Part shown: positions 1 through 8,449 of the stretch, piece by piece
Layout of the letters: each line of letters opens with the position of its first letter
Numbering within the stretch: position 1 is the first letter of the stretch
Assembly (NCBI GenBank): GCA_028280805.1
Contig: JANQLB010000017.1
Span: 1-58,241, forward strand
From: Tissierellales bacterium
GTDB lineage: Bacteria > Bacillota > Clostridia > Tissierellales > VENL01
Length of the DNA stretch: 58,241 bases
Reading direction: 5' to 3'
Translations under genes and position numbers: made by a program
The notes under the pieces: generated by a model
What the model was told of the DNA's origin: nothing
Database searches by the model: none
What the model saw: only the letters and a program-made list of their open reading frames with translations

Positions 1-636
1 TCTGGATGCGGAAAAACGACAGTTACAAACTTAATTGCTCGATTTTGGGATGTGCAGAAAGGCAGTGTAAAGATAGGCGGCATCGATGTAAAAGACATGT
101 CGGTAGATCATTTGCTGGAAAACATCAGTATGGTATTCCAGAAAGTGTATTTATTTAATGATACTGTCCTTAACAACATTCGATTCGGTAAACTGGATGC
201 AACCGAGGAAGAAGTTATTGTAGCTGCAAAAAAAGCGAGATGTCATGACTTTATACTAAAACTAAGGGATGGTTATAACACTGTTATAGGTGAAGGTGGT
301 AACACTTTATCGGGTGGTGAAAAACAACGAATTTCTATAGCCCGTGCAATACTAAAGGATGCACCGATTATTCTACTCGATGAAGCAACAGCAAGCGTTG
401 ATCCAGAAAATGAAAAATATATTCAAGAAGCGATAATGGAGCTTGTAAAGGAAAAAACGCTGGTAATCATTGCGCACCGTCTATCCACTATTAAATCAGC
501 CGATCAGATATTGGTGCTGGATGACGGAAAATTGATGGAGAAAGGCACTCATCAAGAATTAATTGATAAAGACGGTCTATATAAACGCTTCTGGGAAAGA
601 CGTACTAAAGCACGTGGATGGAGAATTGCTTCATAG
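1..636 (+). CDS. ABC exporter ATPase, C-terminal part (5' end outside window)
   Basis: The reading frame is open from the first base, so the gene starts upstream. The visible 211 residues are most of the nucleotide-binding domain of an ABC exporter. They begin inside Walker A (SGCGKTT), followed by the Q-loop (MVFQKVYLF), the signature (LSGGEKQR), Walker B (IILLDEATASVD) and the H-loop (IIAHRLSTI). This family fuses six membrane helices to such a domain and works as a dimer in the cytoplasmic membrane, exporting lipids, peptides or drugs. The membrane half and the substrate cannot be read here. The short tail after the H-loop and the VSDR-like ending (KRFWERRTKARGW) suggest one half of a heterodimeric exporter, but that is inference. 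Confidence 0.93.
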   Translation, partial: SGCGKTTVTNLIARFWDVQKGSVKIGGIDVKDMSVDHLLENISMVFQKVYLFNDTVLNNIRFGKLDATEEEVIVAAKKARCHDFILKLRDGYNTVIGEGGNTLSGGEKQRISIARAILKDAPIILLDEATASVDPENEKYIQEAIMELVKEKTLVIIAHRLSTIKSADQILVLDDGKLMEKGTHQELIDKDGLYKRFWERRTKARGWRIAS

Positions 637-739
637 CACAATTGAATGTTAATAAAAGCAATAAGCTTAAAAATAGATGCATGTATCTTGTACACCAAAG
701 ACAAAAATAAACGTCAATTTTGATACAATGAAATGTGAA

Positions 740-780
740 ATAAAGCATAAGTTTGCCAATCTAGCAAACTTATGCTTTAT
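740..780 (+). terminator. Strong stem-loop terminator, probably bidirectional
   Basis: A perfect 17-bp inverted repeat (740-756 with 764-780) with a 7-nt loop lies between the convergent ABC exporter gene and the minus-strand membrane gene. The U-tract is short on the plus strand. A-runs in the left arm would supply U residues on the minus strand. It fits a shared terminator. Confidence 0.75.
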
Positions 781-858
781 TATGGTTTAGCATAATATTA
801 TTTGAATTATGAAATCTTCCATTAATTCTTAATTTCTTATTTTTCTTATAAGCTATCT

Positions 859-1353
859 TTAGTTAATATCCGGCTGCTTTTTTCTAATATCTTTAAGTAC
901 CATAAATATACCAATAACTATACTTAATATTATAATCACAATATTTACTATATCTGGTATTAAAATGCTCATCATATTTTCATAACTAATTTGTTCTCTC
1001 ACCTTAATTAGCCAATGAAGTCTAAATGGTATATTTGTAAAATTAACTATACTAAGAATCAATAAGTAAGTTCCAATAAAAAAGTAATTATTCTTTATCT
1101 TTAAGTCGTCTTTTTTGTGTTTATAAAGACGATTACACGTAATTATTATAATAATCAAAATAGTTAACCCAATAATATTAGGTGGTAAACCCCTTAATAT
1201 CATTGATGTAATCTCCGAAATTACCTCTGCTGAACTCGAACGTATTGATGGCAAATTTGGAGGTATTGATGCTAAAAGATTAATCAATTTTATACATGCA
1301 CCAATAAAAAAACAAATACTTATGTTATTTACTATTCTTATTCTGCTATACAT
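859..1353 (-). CDS. Small integral membrane protein of unknown function
   Basis: This 164-residue protein has four hydrophobic stretches, near residues 8-27, 58-73, 90-110 and 130-152, split by basic segments (KHKKDDLKIK, KDIRKKQPD), so it should be a four-helix membrane protein. The start is supported by GAGGAGG eight bases upstream of the ATG. I recognise no family motif. It stands alone on the minus strand between a terminator and a divergent promoter region, so it is probably monocistronic. No function is assigned. Confidence 0.7.
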   Translation of the reverse strand: MYSRIRIVNNISICFFIGACIKLINLLASIPPNLPSIRSSSAEVISEITSMILRGLPPNIIGLTILIIIIITCNRLYKHKKDDLKIKNNYFFIGTYLLILSIVNFTNIPFRLHWLIKVREQISYENMMSILIPDIVNIVIIILSIVIGIFMVLKDIRKKQPDIN

Positions 1354-1570
1354 TTGATACCTCCTCTTAACATTTCTATTCTAGATATATAACTTTTGTA
1401 AAAAGGAATAAATAGTAAGTTAATTTACTATCTAGTCTTTTTTTTACACAACTTCATATTTTGACTTATATTACTTTATCATAGTTATACATTATATACA
1501 ACCAATTAATCATAAATTACAAGACAAGAAAACAAGGTAATGAAGATATTGGTATATACAGGTTTGAGCA

Positions 1571-1599
1571 TTGACAAAGAAATTTCTTAAAGCTATAAT
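1571..1599 (+). promoter_or_regulatory. Consensus sigma-A promoter
   Basis: TTGACA (1571-1576) and TATAAT (1594-1599) are separated by exactly 17 bases, a perfect housekeeping promoter. Transcription would start near 1606, about 47 bases before the TTG start of the next gene. The rest of the roughly 300-base gap from 1354 shows nothing else I can support. Confidence 0.85.
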
Positions 1600-1652
1600 G
1601 AATTTATAATGTCATAAGTATTGAAACATAAGTTTTGGGAGGAGTTTAAGTA

Positions 1653-2528
1653 TTGAGTATAAAAGAGATTATCCATTCGTTTTTTAAAAATCGTGTAGGG
1701 ATTTTAGCAACCATGCACAGAAAAGAAGAAGTAATATCACCCATACTTGAAAAAGAATTGGGAATTAAAGTTATTGTACCTGAAAATTTTAATTCAGATC
1801 AGTTTGGAACATTTACGGGAGATATAGAACGTATTGGAAATCAATTTGAAGCTGCAAGACATAAGGCAAAGGGTTCTATGGAGCTATATGGAGAAACTTT
1901 AGCTTTTGCTAGTGAAGGTTCATTTGGTCCTCATCCATTAATTCCCGTTTTACCATTCAATAGAGAGATAGTATTATTAATTGACAAAGAAAATGATATG
2001 GAGATAATAGGTACAGCAACAACAACAGAAACTAATTTTAATCAGAAGGTAGTTAGAACTTTTAAAGAAGCTTATGATTTTTCTTTGTCTGTAGGTTTTC
2101 CTGAACATGCAGTAGTAATAAAAGCAGAAAAGACTTTGTTGAGGGAAACAAAGATAATTAAGGGGATAACGACAAAAAAAGATTTAGAAGATTCCTTTAA
2201 TTATGTGTTAAAAAAATCTCATAATGGTGAAGTATCTATTGAAAGTGATATGAGGGCATTATATAATCCAACAAGGATGAAGAATATCAAGACTGCTACT
2301 GCAGACCTTGTTAGAAATATATATAACCTTTGTCCAAAATGTTCATGGCCGGGTTTTAAGCTGATAAAAACTAAGAAAGGACTGCCTTGTAGCTGGTGTA
2401 AGCTTCCTACTCAATTAATTCTTTCACATCAATATAATTGCCAGAAATGCGGATATACCGAGGAAAAATTATATCCAAACGGGATAGAACAAGCAGATCC
2501 CGGACAATGTCAATATTGTAATCCTTAA
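1653..2528 (+). CDS. DUF6671-like protein with C-terminal zinc ribbons
   Basis: The protein has 291 residues and a TTG start, chosen because GGGAGGAG lies eight bases upstream and the reading matches the family start. The N-terminal 220 residues carry the patterns I associate with DUF6671 (ATMHRKE, IVPENFNSDQFGTFTG, ASEGSFGPHP). The C-terminal 70 residues hold four CxxC knuckles (CPKC, CSWC, CQKC, CQYC), enough for two zinc sites. The family has no known reaction; conserved acidic and His residues in the N-terminal part leave an enzyme possible. It is driven by a perfect promoter and followed by an independent lipoprotein gene. Family naming is from memory and moderately sure. Confidence 0.8.
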   Translation: MSIKEIIHSFFKNRVGILATMHRKEEVISPILEKELGIKVIVPENFNSDQFGTFTGDIERIGNQFEAARHKAKGSMELYGETLAFASEGSFGPHPLIPVLPFNREIVLLIDKENDMEIIGTATTTETNFNQKVVRTFKEAYDFSLSVGFPEHAVVIKAEKTLLRETKIIKGITTKKDLEDSFNYVLKKSHNGEVSIESDMRALYNPTRMKNIKTATADLVRNIYNLCPKCSWPGFKLIKTKKGLPCSWCKLPTQLILSHQYNCQKCGYTEEKLYPNGIEQADPGQCQYCNP

Positions 2529-2652
2529 AAAATTGTATAAGTTTAAAAACTAAGAATTTTACAAGCACGAAATATGATTTTAGATATTTGAATTAACGGA
2601 TGCTAAATTTTAGTAATAAACATTAAATTATAAGAATATAAGGGGTGGCAAA

Positions 2653-4188
2653 ATGTCAAAGAAAATATTAATAATTTTATTAGCATTATTTCTAGTATTT
2701 ACTGTTAGCTTATCAGGATGTACTAATCAAATAATGTCACCAACACAAGACAACGATAATGATAACAAAAAACCAGAAGAAGACGAATCTGATAATGAAA
2801 ACGATTCAGATAATAACGAAGACGAAAATGAAGACGAAAATGAAGACCCATCAGAAGAAGAAAATGATGAAGATTCTGAAAAAGAAGATGAAGATAAGAT
2901 AGTTTATGTTAGTTCAAACAGATTAAACGTTAGAGATAATAGTACTACTGATAGTAATATAATTGGAAAACTGATTAAAGGAAAAGGTGTTAAAGTTCTT
3001 GATTCAACTACAAATGAAGCAGGAGAAGCAGTTTGGTATAAGATTGAATTTGATAGTGAAGAAAATAATAATACAGGTTGGATTTGGGCTGCTTATACTG
3101 TAATGGATAGAATGGATTTATTAGGTGAAGGTTATAAAGAAATTGATTTATCACCTCAGGATAAAACAGATGAATATCCGGGAAATCCAAGAGTAGAGGT
3201 TAAAGGAATATATCTTACAATTCACTCTGCTGCAAATGCACTTGGAAGATTGGACAAGTTTATAGAATTATCAAAGGAAACTCAAATAAATACTTTTGTT
3301 ATAGATGTAAAAGATGATCATGGAAATATGTTGTTCCAAACTGAGGCTGCAAAGAAGTTTGATACTAATGCTAATAAAAATGCACCGATTAAAGATATGG
3401 AAGCCTTTATGAAAAAATTAAAAGATAATAATATATATACTATAGCTAGAATTGTTTGTTTTAAAGACCCTCAATATGCAGCAAGATACCCTGAAAAGGC
3501 AATAACTTATAGAAGCAACGGTAAGCCCTTGACAAAAAGGGATGGTATAATTTGGATTTCACCACATGATAGACAGTTATGGGAATATAATATAGAGGTA
3601 TCCAAAGAAGCTGCTAAGGCAGGATTTAATGAAATACAGTTTGATTATGTTAGATTTCCTACATCTAACGGAGGTGAGTTAGATAAATATGTTGATTACA
3701 AAAACGAACTAAATGAATCAAAACCGGTAACTATTCAGAGATATTTAAAATATGCAAGACAAGAGCTAGCACCTCTAAATGTTTATATTTCAGCCGATAT
3801 ATTTGGACAAGTTGGTTCTGTTCAAGGAGATATGGGACTGGGTCAGTACTGGGAAGCTGTAAGTAACGTTGTAGATTACGTATCACCTATGATGTATCCT
3901 AGTCATTATGGTAATGGGGTATATGGATTATCTGTTCCTGATGCTTTCCCTTATGAAACCATTGATAGAGGAATAAAAGATGCTTTAGAGAGAAATAAGA
4001 ATATTGAAACTCCTGCAATTATCAGACCATGGATCCAAGACTTTACTGCAACTTGGGTAGAAGGATATATAAAATATGGTGTAGAAGAAGTTAAAGCTCA
4101 AATTAGAGCTTTGGAAGAAAACGGAGTTAATGAATTTATGTTATGGAATTCAGGAAATAAATATACTGATGGAGCTTTAAGAGATTAA
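2653..4188 (+). CDS. Lipoprotein with SH3b domain and DUF4015 glycosidase-like domain
   Basis: The product has 511 residues. Residues 1-22 are a lipoprotein signal with lipobox LSGC (Cys23), so it should be anchored outside the membrane. Residues 30-80 form a highly acidic Asn/Asp/Glu linker encoded by small GAC-GAA-AAT-like repeats. Residues 85-150 are a bacterial SH3 domain (VSSNRLNVRDNST), which usually binds cell wall. Residues 185-505 match DUF4015, a TIM-barrel domain related to glycoside hydrolases; landmarks are TFVIDVKDDHGNM, FNEIQFDYVRFP and VVDYVSPMMYPSHY. A role in wall or surface polysaccharide turnover is inferred. It is a single gene with the ribosome site AAGGGGTGG and a terminator downstream. 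Confidence 0.88.
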   Translation: MSKKILIILLALFLVFTVSLSGCTNQIMSPTQDNDNDNKKPEEDESDNENDSDNNEDENEDENEDPSEEENDEDSEKEDEDKIVYVSSNRLNVRDNSTTDSNIIGKLIKGKGVKVLDSTTNEAGEAVWYKIEFDSEENNNTGWIWAAYTVMDRMDLLGEGYKEIDLSPQDKTDEYPGNPRVEVKGIYLTIHSAANALGRLDKFIELSKETQINTFVIDVKDDHGNMLFQTEAAKKFDTNANKNAPIKDMEAFMKKLKDNNIYTIARIVCFKDPQYAARYPEKAITYRSNGKPLTKRDGIIWISPHDRQLWEYNIEVSKEAAKAGFNEIQFDYVRFPTSNGGELDKYVDYKNELNESKPVTIQRYLKYARQELAPLNVYISADIFGQVGSVQGDMGLGQYWEAVSNVVDYVSPMMYPSHYGNGVYGLSVPDAFPYETIDRGIKDALERNKNIETPAIIRPWIQDFTATWVEGYIKYGVEEVKAQIRALEENGVNEFMLWNSGNKYTDGALRD

Positions 4189-4248
4189 TTAAAAAAACTC
4201 TATACAAGATAAGTAAATTATAATATCTTTAGTATGTTTGAAATATCC

Positions 4249-4281
4249 AAAGACCGCTTAGAGTTAAAAGCGGTCTTTTCT
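4249..4281 (+). terminator. Rho-independent terminator
   Basis: A 10-bp perfect stem (AAAGACCGCT at 4249-4258 with its complement at 4269-4278) runs into a short U-tract. It ends the DUF4015 lipoprotein transcript. Confidence 0.85.
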
Positions 4282-4357
4282 CATTATCATATTTATAAAG
4301 AATTTCCATATGTGTTCCATTTACAATTAGAAAATATAATTTATATATGACATACCA

Positions 4358-4386
4358 TTGTCAAGTTATATTTGATAGTATAGTAT
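4358..4386 (+). promoter_or_regulatory. Likely promoter of the GNAT-Fpg-like pair
   Basis: TTGTCA (4358-4363) and TAGTAT (4381-4386) are 17 bases apart, a near-consensus promoter about 100 bases before the acetyltransferase start. A second TATAAT-like box near 4460 lacks a good -35. The rest of the 4282-4487 gap shows nothing else. Confidence 0.45.
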
Positions 4387-4487
4387 TATAAAAGCTAAAA
4401 ATAACAGTATAAATGGTAAAGATTATACAATCTATAAGTTTGCCATTTGTTTTTATCGCTATAATATAATACTGAAAGGAGATAAAA

Positions 4488-5249
4488 ATGGATTTTATAA
4501 CTTTAACCAAGGGCAATATTGAAAACGAACATATTTGTTGTGCCTTTTCTGACAAGAAAAGTAAAGAAGGTTATAATGCAAAGAAACAATTTCTTAAAGA
4601 GCAGATTGAATATGGATATGTATTTATAAAATTGAATGAAAGAGCTAAAGTGTTTATAGAATACGCTCCTTCTGAAATAGCTTATCTTCCTGTTTATGCT
4701 CCAAATTATATGGTTATAAATTGCTTTTGGGTATCTGGTAAATATAAAGGAAGCGGATATGGTAAAGAACTTTTGAAGAAATGTATTGAGGATAGTAAAA
4801 CAAAGGGTAAAGATGGTATTATTGTTTTAACAAGTGATAAAAAGAGACCTTTTATGTCTGATAAAAAATTCTTTTTAAAGAATGGTTTTGAGAAATGTGA
4901 TACTGCTAAACCATATTTCGAGCTTTTGTTTTTGAAATTAAGTAATAGTGATATAGTACCAAGGTTTATAGAATCCGCCAGAAATGCAGTATGTGAAGAC
5001 AATGGAGGATTTAAAACTTATTATTCAAATCAATGTCCCTATATGAACTACTATATTGATTTACAATCTAAAATTGCTAAGGAACAAGGATTTGAATATG
5101 AAAAAATACTTATAGATAGTAAAGATAAAGCTAATCAAAATCCATCACCATTTACTATTTATTCGTTATTTTATAAGGGTAAATTTTTAACTCAAGAGTT
5201 AACTGCGGAAAAGAAATTTAGAAAAATTATAGATGAAGTTAATAAATAA
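4488..5249 (+). CDS. GNAT acetyltransferase with YoaP-type C-terminal domain
   Basis: The product has 253 residues. The N-terminal 150 residues form a GNAT fold: a beta strand before the CoA site (MVINCFWVSGKYKGSGYGKELLKK, seen as separate parts) has the V-x-x-x-x-x-G-x-G-x-G/A phosphate loop at GSGYGKELL, and FFLKNGFEKCD resembles the late GNAT strand. The C-terminal 95 residues (SNQCPYMNYYIDL, FTIYSLFYKGKF) resemble the YoaP domain, a thioredoxin-like extension found on some Firmicute GNATs. The acetyl acceptor is unknown. The ATG follows GAAAGGAG. The next gene starts 15 bases after this stop, so the two are probably co-transcribed. Confidence 0.85.
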   Translation: MDFITLTKGNIENEHICCAFSDKKSKEGYNAKKQFLKEQIEYGYVFIKLNERAKVFIEYAPSEIAYLPVYAPNYMVINCFWVSGKYKGSGYGKELLKKCIEDSKTKGKDGIIVLTSDKKRPFMSDKKFFLKNGFEKCDTAKPYFELLFLKLSNSDIVPRFIESARNAVCEDNGGFKTYYSNQCPYMNYYIDLQSKIAKEQGFEYEKILIDSKDKANQNPSPFTIYSLFYKGKFLTQELTAEKKFRKIIDEVNK

Positions 5250-5264
5250 AAAGGAGTGGTATAT

Positions 5265-6092
5265 ATGATTGAAATTCCTGAGGCTTTGGTAATATCAGAG
5301 CAAATTAATAAACATATTTGCGGCAAGAAAATTTTAAATGTGTTAGCTGAACACAGCCCTCATAAATTTGCTTGGTATTACGGAGATCCACAAAATTATA
5401 ACGCATTATTAAAAGGCAAAACAATTGATAAAGCTAATGCCTATGGAGGTATGTTAGAAATTACGGCATGTGATGCTGTAATACTATTTGCAGAGGGAGT
5501 TAGGCTTAGGTACCATGGCGAAGGCGAAAAGTTTCCCAAAAAACATCAGCTTTTAATTGAGTTTGATGACTCGTCAGGTATAAGTGCTACCATTCAGATG
5601 TATGGAGGATTGTGGTGTTTTGAGGAAGGTAAATTTGATAATGACTATTATAAAATAGCAAAGAAAAAGCCATCACCTCTATCTAATGAATTTGACAAGG
5701 AATATTTTGATAACCTTATTTCTTCATCAGATGTACAAAAGTTAAGTGCAAAAGCATTTCTAGCAACTCAGCAAAGAATTCCGGGATTGGGAAATGGAGT
5801 ACTACAAGATATTTTATATAATTCAAAAATACATCCTAAGAGAAAAATAAATACTTTAAATAGTAATGACAAAGAAAATATATTCAAATCTATTAAAACG
5901 ACATTGCAGGAAATGGTTCTAAAAGGTGGAAGAGATACTGAAAGAGATTTATTTGACTGTTTAGGTCAATACAAAACTAAGGTTAGTAAGCATACTCTTG
6001 ACCATAACTGTCCTATATGTGGAAGTATTATAAAAAAGGCAAGCTATATGGGCGGTAGTATTTATTATTGCGAGGGATGTCAAATTAATTAG
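5265..6092 (+). CDS. Fpg/Nei-family DNA glycosylase-like protein without the N-terminal proline
   Basis: The product has 275 residues from the ATG at 5265; AAGGAG seven to ten bases upstream supports this over the in-frame GTG at 5256. It has the full Fpg/Nei plan: N-terminal beta sandwich, H2TH helices (ATQQRIPGLGNGVLQDIL), and a C-terminal zinc finger of two CxxC pairs (CPIC near residue 246, CEGC near 269). Fpg and Nei use the amine of Pro after the initiator Met as nucleophile in the motif MPE(L/G)PE. Here the start reads MIEIPEA, so that proline is Ile while the following Glu is kept. The protein may be a non-catalytic or altered member. Its neighbour is a GNAT gene with no evident repair link. 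Confidence 0.85.
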   Translation: MIEIPEALVISEQINKHICGKKILNVLAEHSPHKFAWYYGDPQNYNALLKGKTIDKANAYGGMLEITACDAVILFAEGVRLRYHGEGEKFPKKHQLLIEFDDSSGISATIQMYGGLWCFEEGKFDNDYYKIAKKKPSPLSNEFDKEYFDNLISSSDVQKLSAKAFLATQQRIPGLGNGVLQDILYNSKIHPKRKINTLNSNDKENIFKSIKTTLQEMVLKGGRDTERDLFDCLGQYKTKVSKHTLDHNCPICGSIIKKASYMGGSIYYCEGCQIN

Positions 6093-6175
6093 TAATAATT
6101 TTTTTAAACATGACATTCTTCTGTCATATTTGGTAGTGTAAAATAAAACTAAATAAAATAAGGAGTGTGGTTAGA

Positions 6176-6895
6176 GTGGAACCTAGAATTATTGTAGAAA
6201 AAAGTATGGTGATTGCAGGTATAACAGGAGATGGTGGAAGGACAGGAGAATTGTGGGGCAGTTTTGAAGAAATGAGTAAAAAGGTTAAACTGATCAACAA
6301 AGTAAATGAGTATGGATATGAAATTAGAATTCCTGCAAAGGGTGGTAAGCGTGATTGTCATGTTGGATCACTCGTTAAGGATGTAGACGTTTCAGAAGAT
6401 TTTGAAGTTGTCACGCTGCCTGATTTTATGTATGCAGTATTTGAAATTTCACCATGTGATGGTTATGAGAGTCAAAACGATAATATAGATAAATGGATAA
6501 AGGAGAATAGTGAAGTTTTTAAAGAAGGTACTCTAGAAAACAATTTGTTTTCTGTATTAGTATATGGTGAAAAATATAAGGGAGAAGATGACCCTGAATC
6601 TATAGTGGAAATTTGGATACCATTATCAGCCGAGCTTATCTGTCAATCATGTTCAATGCCTATGTCATCTAAAAATGCTGAAATTTTGGGAACAAATAAA
6701 GATGGAAGCAAAAACAGAGATTATTGTATTCATTGTTATAAAGACGGCAAATTTACAATGGAAGCTACAATGGAAGAAATGATTGAGGTATGTGTTCCTT
6801 ATACATCAAAAAATAATCCTTGGCCTGATGAAGAAACAGCACGAAATGAAATGAAGAAAATTTTTCCTAATTTAAAAAGATGGAAAAGCAGCTAA
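6176..6895 (+). CDS. GyrI/AraC-effector-like protein with zinc ribbon
   Basis: The product has 239 residues. I choose the GTG at 6176, ten bases after AGGAG; the in-frame GTG at 6167 sits too close to it. The N-terminal part (residues 1-155) resembles the effector-binding or GyrI-like SRPBCC-type fold found alone or on AraC regulators, with AKGGKRDCHVGSLVKD and DFEVVTLPDFMYAVFE. It ends in the family-like phrase VEIWIPL. The C-terminal 80 residues are a putative zinc ribbon (CQSCSMPM near 165, YCIHCYKDGKF near 190). There is no DNA-binding helix-turn-helix, so this is a stand-alone ligand-binding protein, possibly a small-molecule sensor or hydrolase. It is followed by a terminator. Confidence 0.82.
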   Translation: MEPRIIVEKSMVIAGITGDGGRTGELWGSFEEMSKKVKLINKVNEYGYEIRIPAKGGKRDCHVGSLVKDVDVSEDFEVVTLPDFMYAVFEISPCDGYESQNDNIDKWIKENSEVFKEGTLENNLFSVLVYGEKYKGEDDPESIVEIWIPLSAELICQSCSMPMSSKNAEILGTNKDGSKNRDYCIHCYKDGKFTMEATMEEMIEVCVPYTSKNNPWPDEETARNEMKKIFPNLKRWKSS

Positions 6896-6945
6896 GTTTT
6901 AGTATTTAGTTATTAGCAAATCCAGTTATATATAATTTTTTACAG

Positions 6946-6982
6946 ACCAGACGGACTTGTATTATTAAGTCTGGTTTTTTTT
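6946..6982 (+). terminator. Rho-independent terminator
   Basis: The stem ACCAGAC/GTCTGGT (6946-6952 with 6969-6975) is followed by eight T residues. It ends the zinc-ribbon gene and insulates the promoter that begins seven bases later. Confidence 0.8.
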
Positions 6983-6988
6983 CGTTTC

Positions 6989-7017
6989 TTGACAAGATAT
7001 TGTTGTTTTAGTATAAT
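6989..7017 (+). promoter_or_regulatory. Consensus sigma-A promoter of the glycan cluster leader
   Basis: TTGACA (6989-6994) and TATAAT (7012-7017) lie exactly 17 bases apart. The predicted start near 7024 gives a leader of about 370 bases before the GT8 gene, which contains a mini-ORF and a terminator (listed separately). Confidence 0.85.
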
Positions 7018-7050
7018 TTTATTAGCTTTATTAAGGAGGAATGTTTGAAA

Positions 7051-7074
7051 ATGATTATACTGTTTCTTATCTAA
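7051..7074 (+). CDS. Possible 7-residue leader peptide (MIILFLI)
   Basis: An AAGGAGG ribosome site (7033-7039) stands about 27 bases after the +1 of a perfect promoter and 11 bases before an ATG that reads MIILFLI and stops. An overlapping 36-codon frame begins at 7041, but the ribosome site would be only one base away. No other coding is evident up to the terminator at 7331. The arrangement looks like an attenuation leader; the strong SD could equally act as an mRNA-stabilising site. Translation is unproven. Confidence 0.35.
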   Translation: MIILFLI

Positions 7075-7330
7075 CAAAACTTTATATAGGTACTCAAGTT
7101 TCAACAAAATATTTTTATACAATTGGCGTATTATTACTTAACATAAGTTAAGCTTTTTAGCGTATAAAATTATATATATTTGTTAAACCTGAGATAATAA
7201 GAAGAGTATAGTTTGCAGACCTTTATATAATTAAAGCTTGTTTACAATAAATACAAAATTTTTTCTATATTATAATCTTTAATATAGTTTATTTAAGTAT
7301 GAATTAAAAATCTGTATATAATGTTTACAT

Positions 7331-7373
7331 AAGGCTGTAAATTAATATTATTAATTTACGGTCTTATTTTTTT
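7331..7373 (+). terminator. Terminator or attenuator just ahead of the GT8 gene
   Basis: A 15-bp stem with two G-U pairs (7331-7345 with about 7351-7365) runs into seven T residues and ends only about seven bases before the ribosome site of the GT8 gene. Because it sits downstream of a strong promoter and upstream of the genes that promoter would serve, it is more likely a conditional attenuator than a gene end. Confidence 0.65.
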
Positions 7374-7393
7374 GCCAAATTGGAGGAGATTAT

Positions 7394-8434
7394 ATGGAAC
7401 AGTTTATCAGCAAACCCCTAAAAATGAGAAGAGAGGATGGAAGCAGAAAGTATGCTTTTGTTACCTTTATAATGATGAATGATAGCTTTATTTATGGAGC
7501 ATTAATGCTTGCTCATGGACTTAAAAAGGGGAATTACGATGCAGATCTGGTGTGTATGGTAACAGAAAATATATCTAATGAAACGAGAGAAATACTATCA
7601 ATAATGTATGATTATGTAGTAGAGGTTGAAGAAATATATATATATCACAAGAGAAGACAGAAAAGACAGGATAGACCTTTTCTCTTTACAAGATTTCATG
7701 CGTTTAGACTGGGAAGTGACGGAGATTTAGGTTTCAATTATGACAAGATAGTTGTACTAGATGCAGATGTTTATCCCTTAAAAAACTATGACCATCTTTT
7801 TACATTAGATACACCGGCAGGTACTGTTAATGAAAAAAGAGAGTACTGCTTAGAATACGATAATGATGGTAATTACATAATACCTTATGATGTAAACGAA
7901 ACGAAAAAATGGAAATGGCACCGGGTTTATGACGACATTTGTCCTCATGGAAGTAAAATTCCAGAATATATATGTAATAGAGTTAAAGAAGACCCTTCAA
8001 ATATGGGAGTAAATAGTTCCTTACTTGTGTTAACTCCCTCTATAGATGAGTTTAGAAATATCATGAAAGATACTAATAAGGAAGAAATAAAAAAATATAT
8101 AGGAGATATATTCAATTGGCCTGAAATGCAGTATGCTACTATGAGATGGTCTGGAAAGTGGACAAATGTTGATTTAATATTTAATGGCTTTGGAGGGTAT
8201 CCGGATATTTCAATCCTTTATGGTTTACATTATGCAGGATTCAAACCCTGGAGCTTTAAATATAAAAGTAAGATTTATAAACTTGGTCTGCATAAAGATT
8301 TTCAATTTTGGTATGTAAAGTTTATTGAAATGGTAACAAAGGATTTTCCTAAGCTTAGAAAATTTAAGAGAATAGAAAAACTACTAAAGAGTATATTAGA
8401 ATTTGAAAAATATTTAGGAGGTTTTCGACTATAA
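7394..8434 (+). CDS. GT8-type (glycogenin-like) glycosyltransferase
   Basis: The product has 346 residues and no signal or membrane segment. The N-terminal half follows the GT-A fold of family 8: YAFVTFIMMNDSFIYGALMLAHGL, seen in parts, at residues 20-45, then the metal-binding DxD in VVLDADVYPLKN near residue 118. This family transfers sugar from a nucleotide sugar with retention, using Mn2+. The C-terminal part (WPEMQYATMRWSGKW, residues about 235-250) holds the usual acceptor-side elements. The ATG follows GGAGGAG. It opens a four-gene run (spacings 15, 34, then a 4-base overlap), which points to one operon for a surface glycan. Donor and acceptor sugars are not determinable. Confidence 0.85.
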   Translation: MEQFISKPLKMRREDGSRKYAFVTFIMMNDSFIYGALMLAHGLKKGNYDADLVCMVTENISNETREILSIMYDYVVEVEEIYIYHKRRQKRQDRPFLFTRFHAFRLGSDGDLGFNYDKIVVLDADVYPLKNYDHLFTLDTPAGTVNEKREYCLEYDNDGNYIIPYDVNETKKWKWHRVYDDICPHGSKIPEYICNRVKEDPSNMGVNSSLLVLTPSIDEFRNIMKDTNKEEIKKYIGDIFNWPEMQYATMRWSGKWTNVDLIFNGFGGYPDISILYGLHYAGFKPWSFKYKSKIYKLGLHKDFQFWYVKFIEMVTKDFPKLRKFKRIEKLLKSILEFEKYLGGFRL

Positions 8435-8449
8435 ACTAGAGGTGAACAT

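Noticed and set aside
2821..2850. Short tandem repeats in the acidic linker of the DUF4015 lipoprotein
   Set aside because: They are codon repeats of an Asp/Glu/Asn linker and need no separate explanation; slippage is possible but not shown.
6940..7122. A 60-codon minus-strand frame in the glycan leader
   Set aside because: It crosses a terminator and a perfect plus-strand promoter and lacks a ribosome site.
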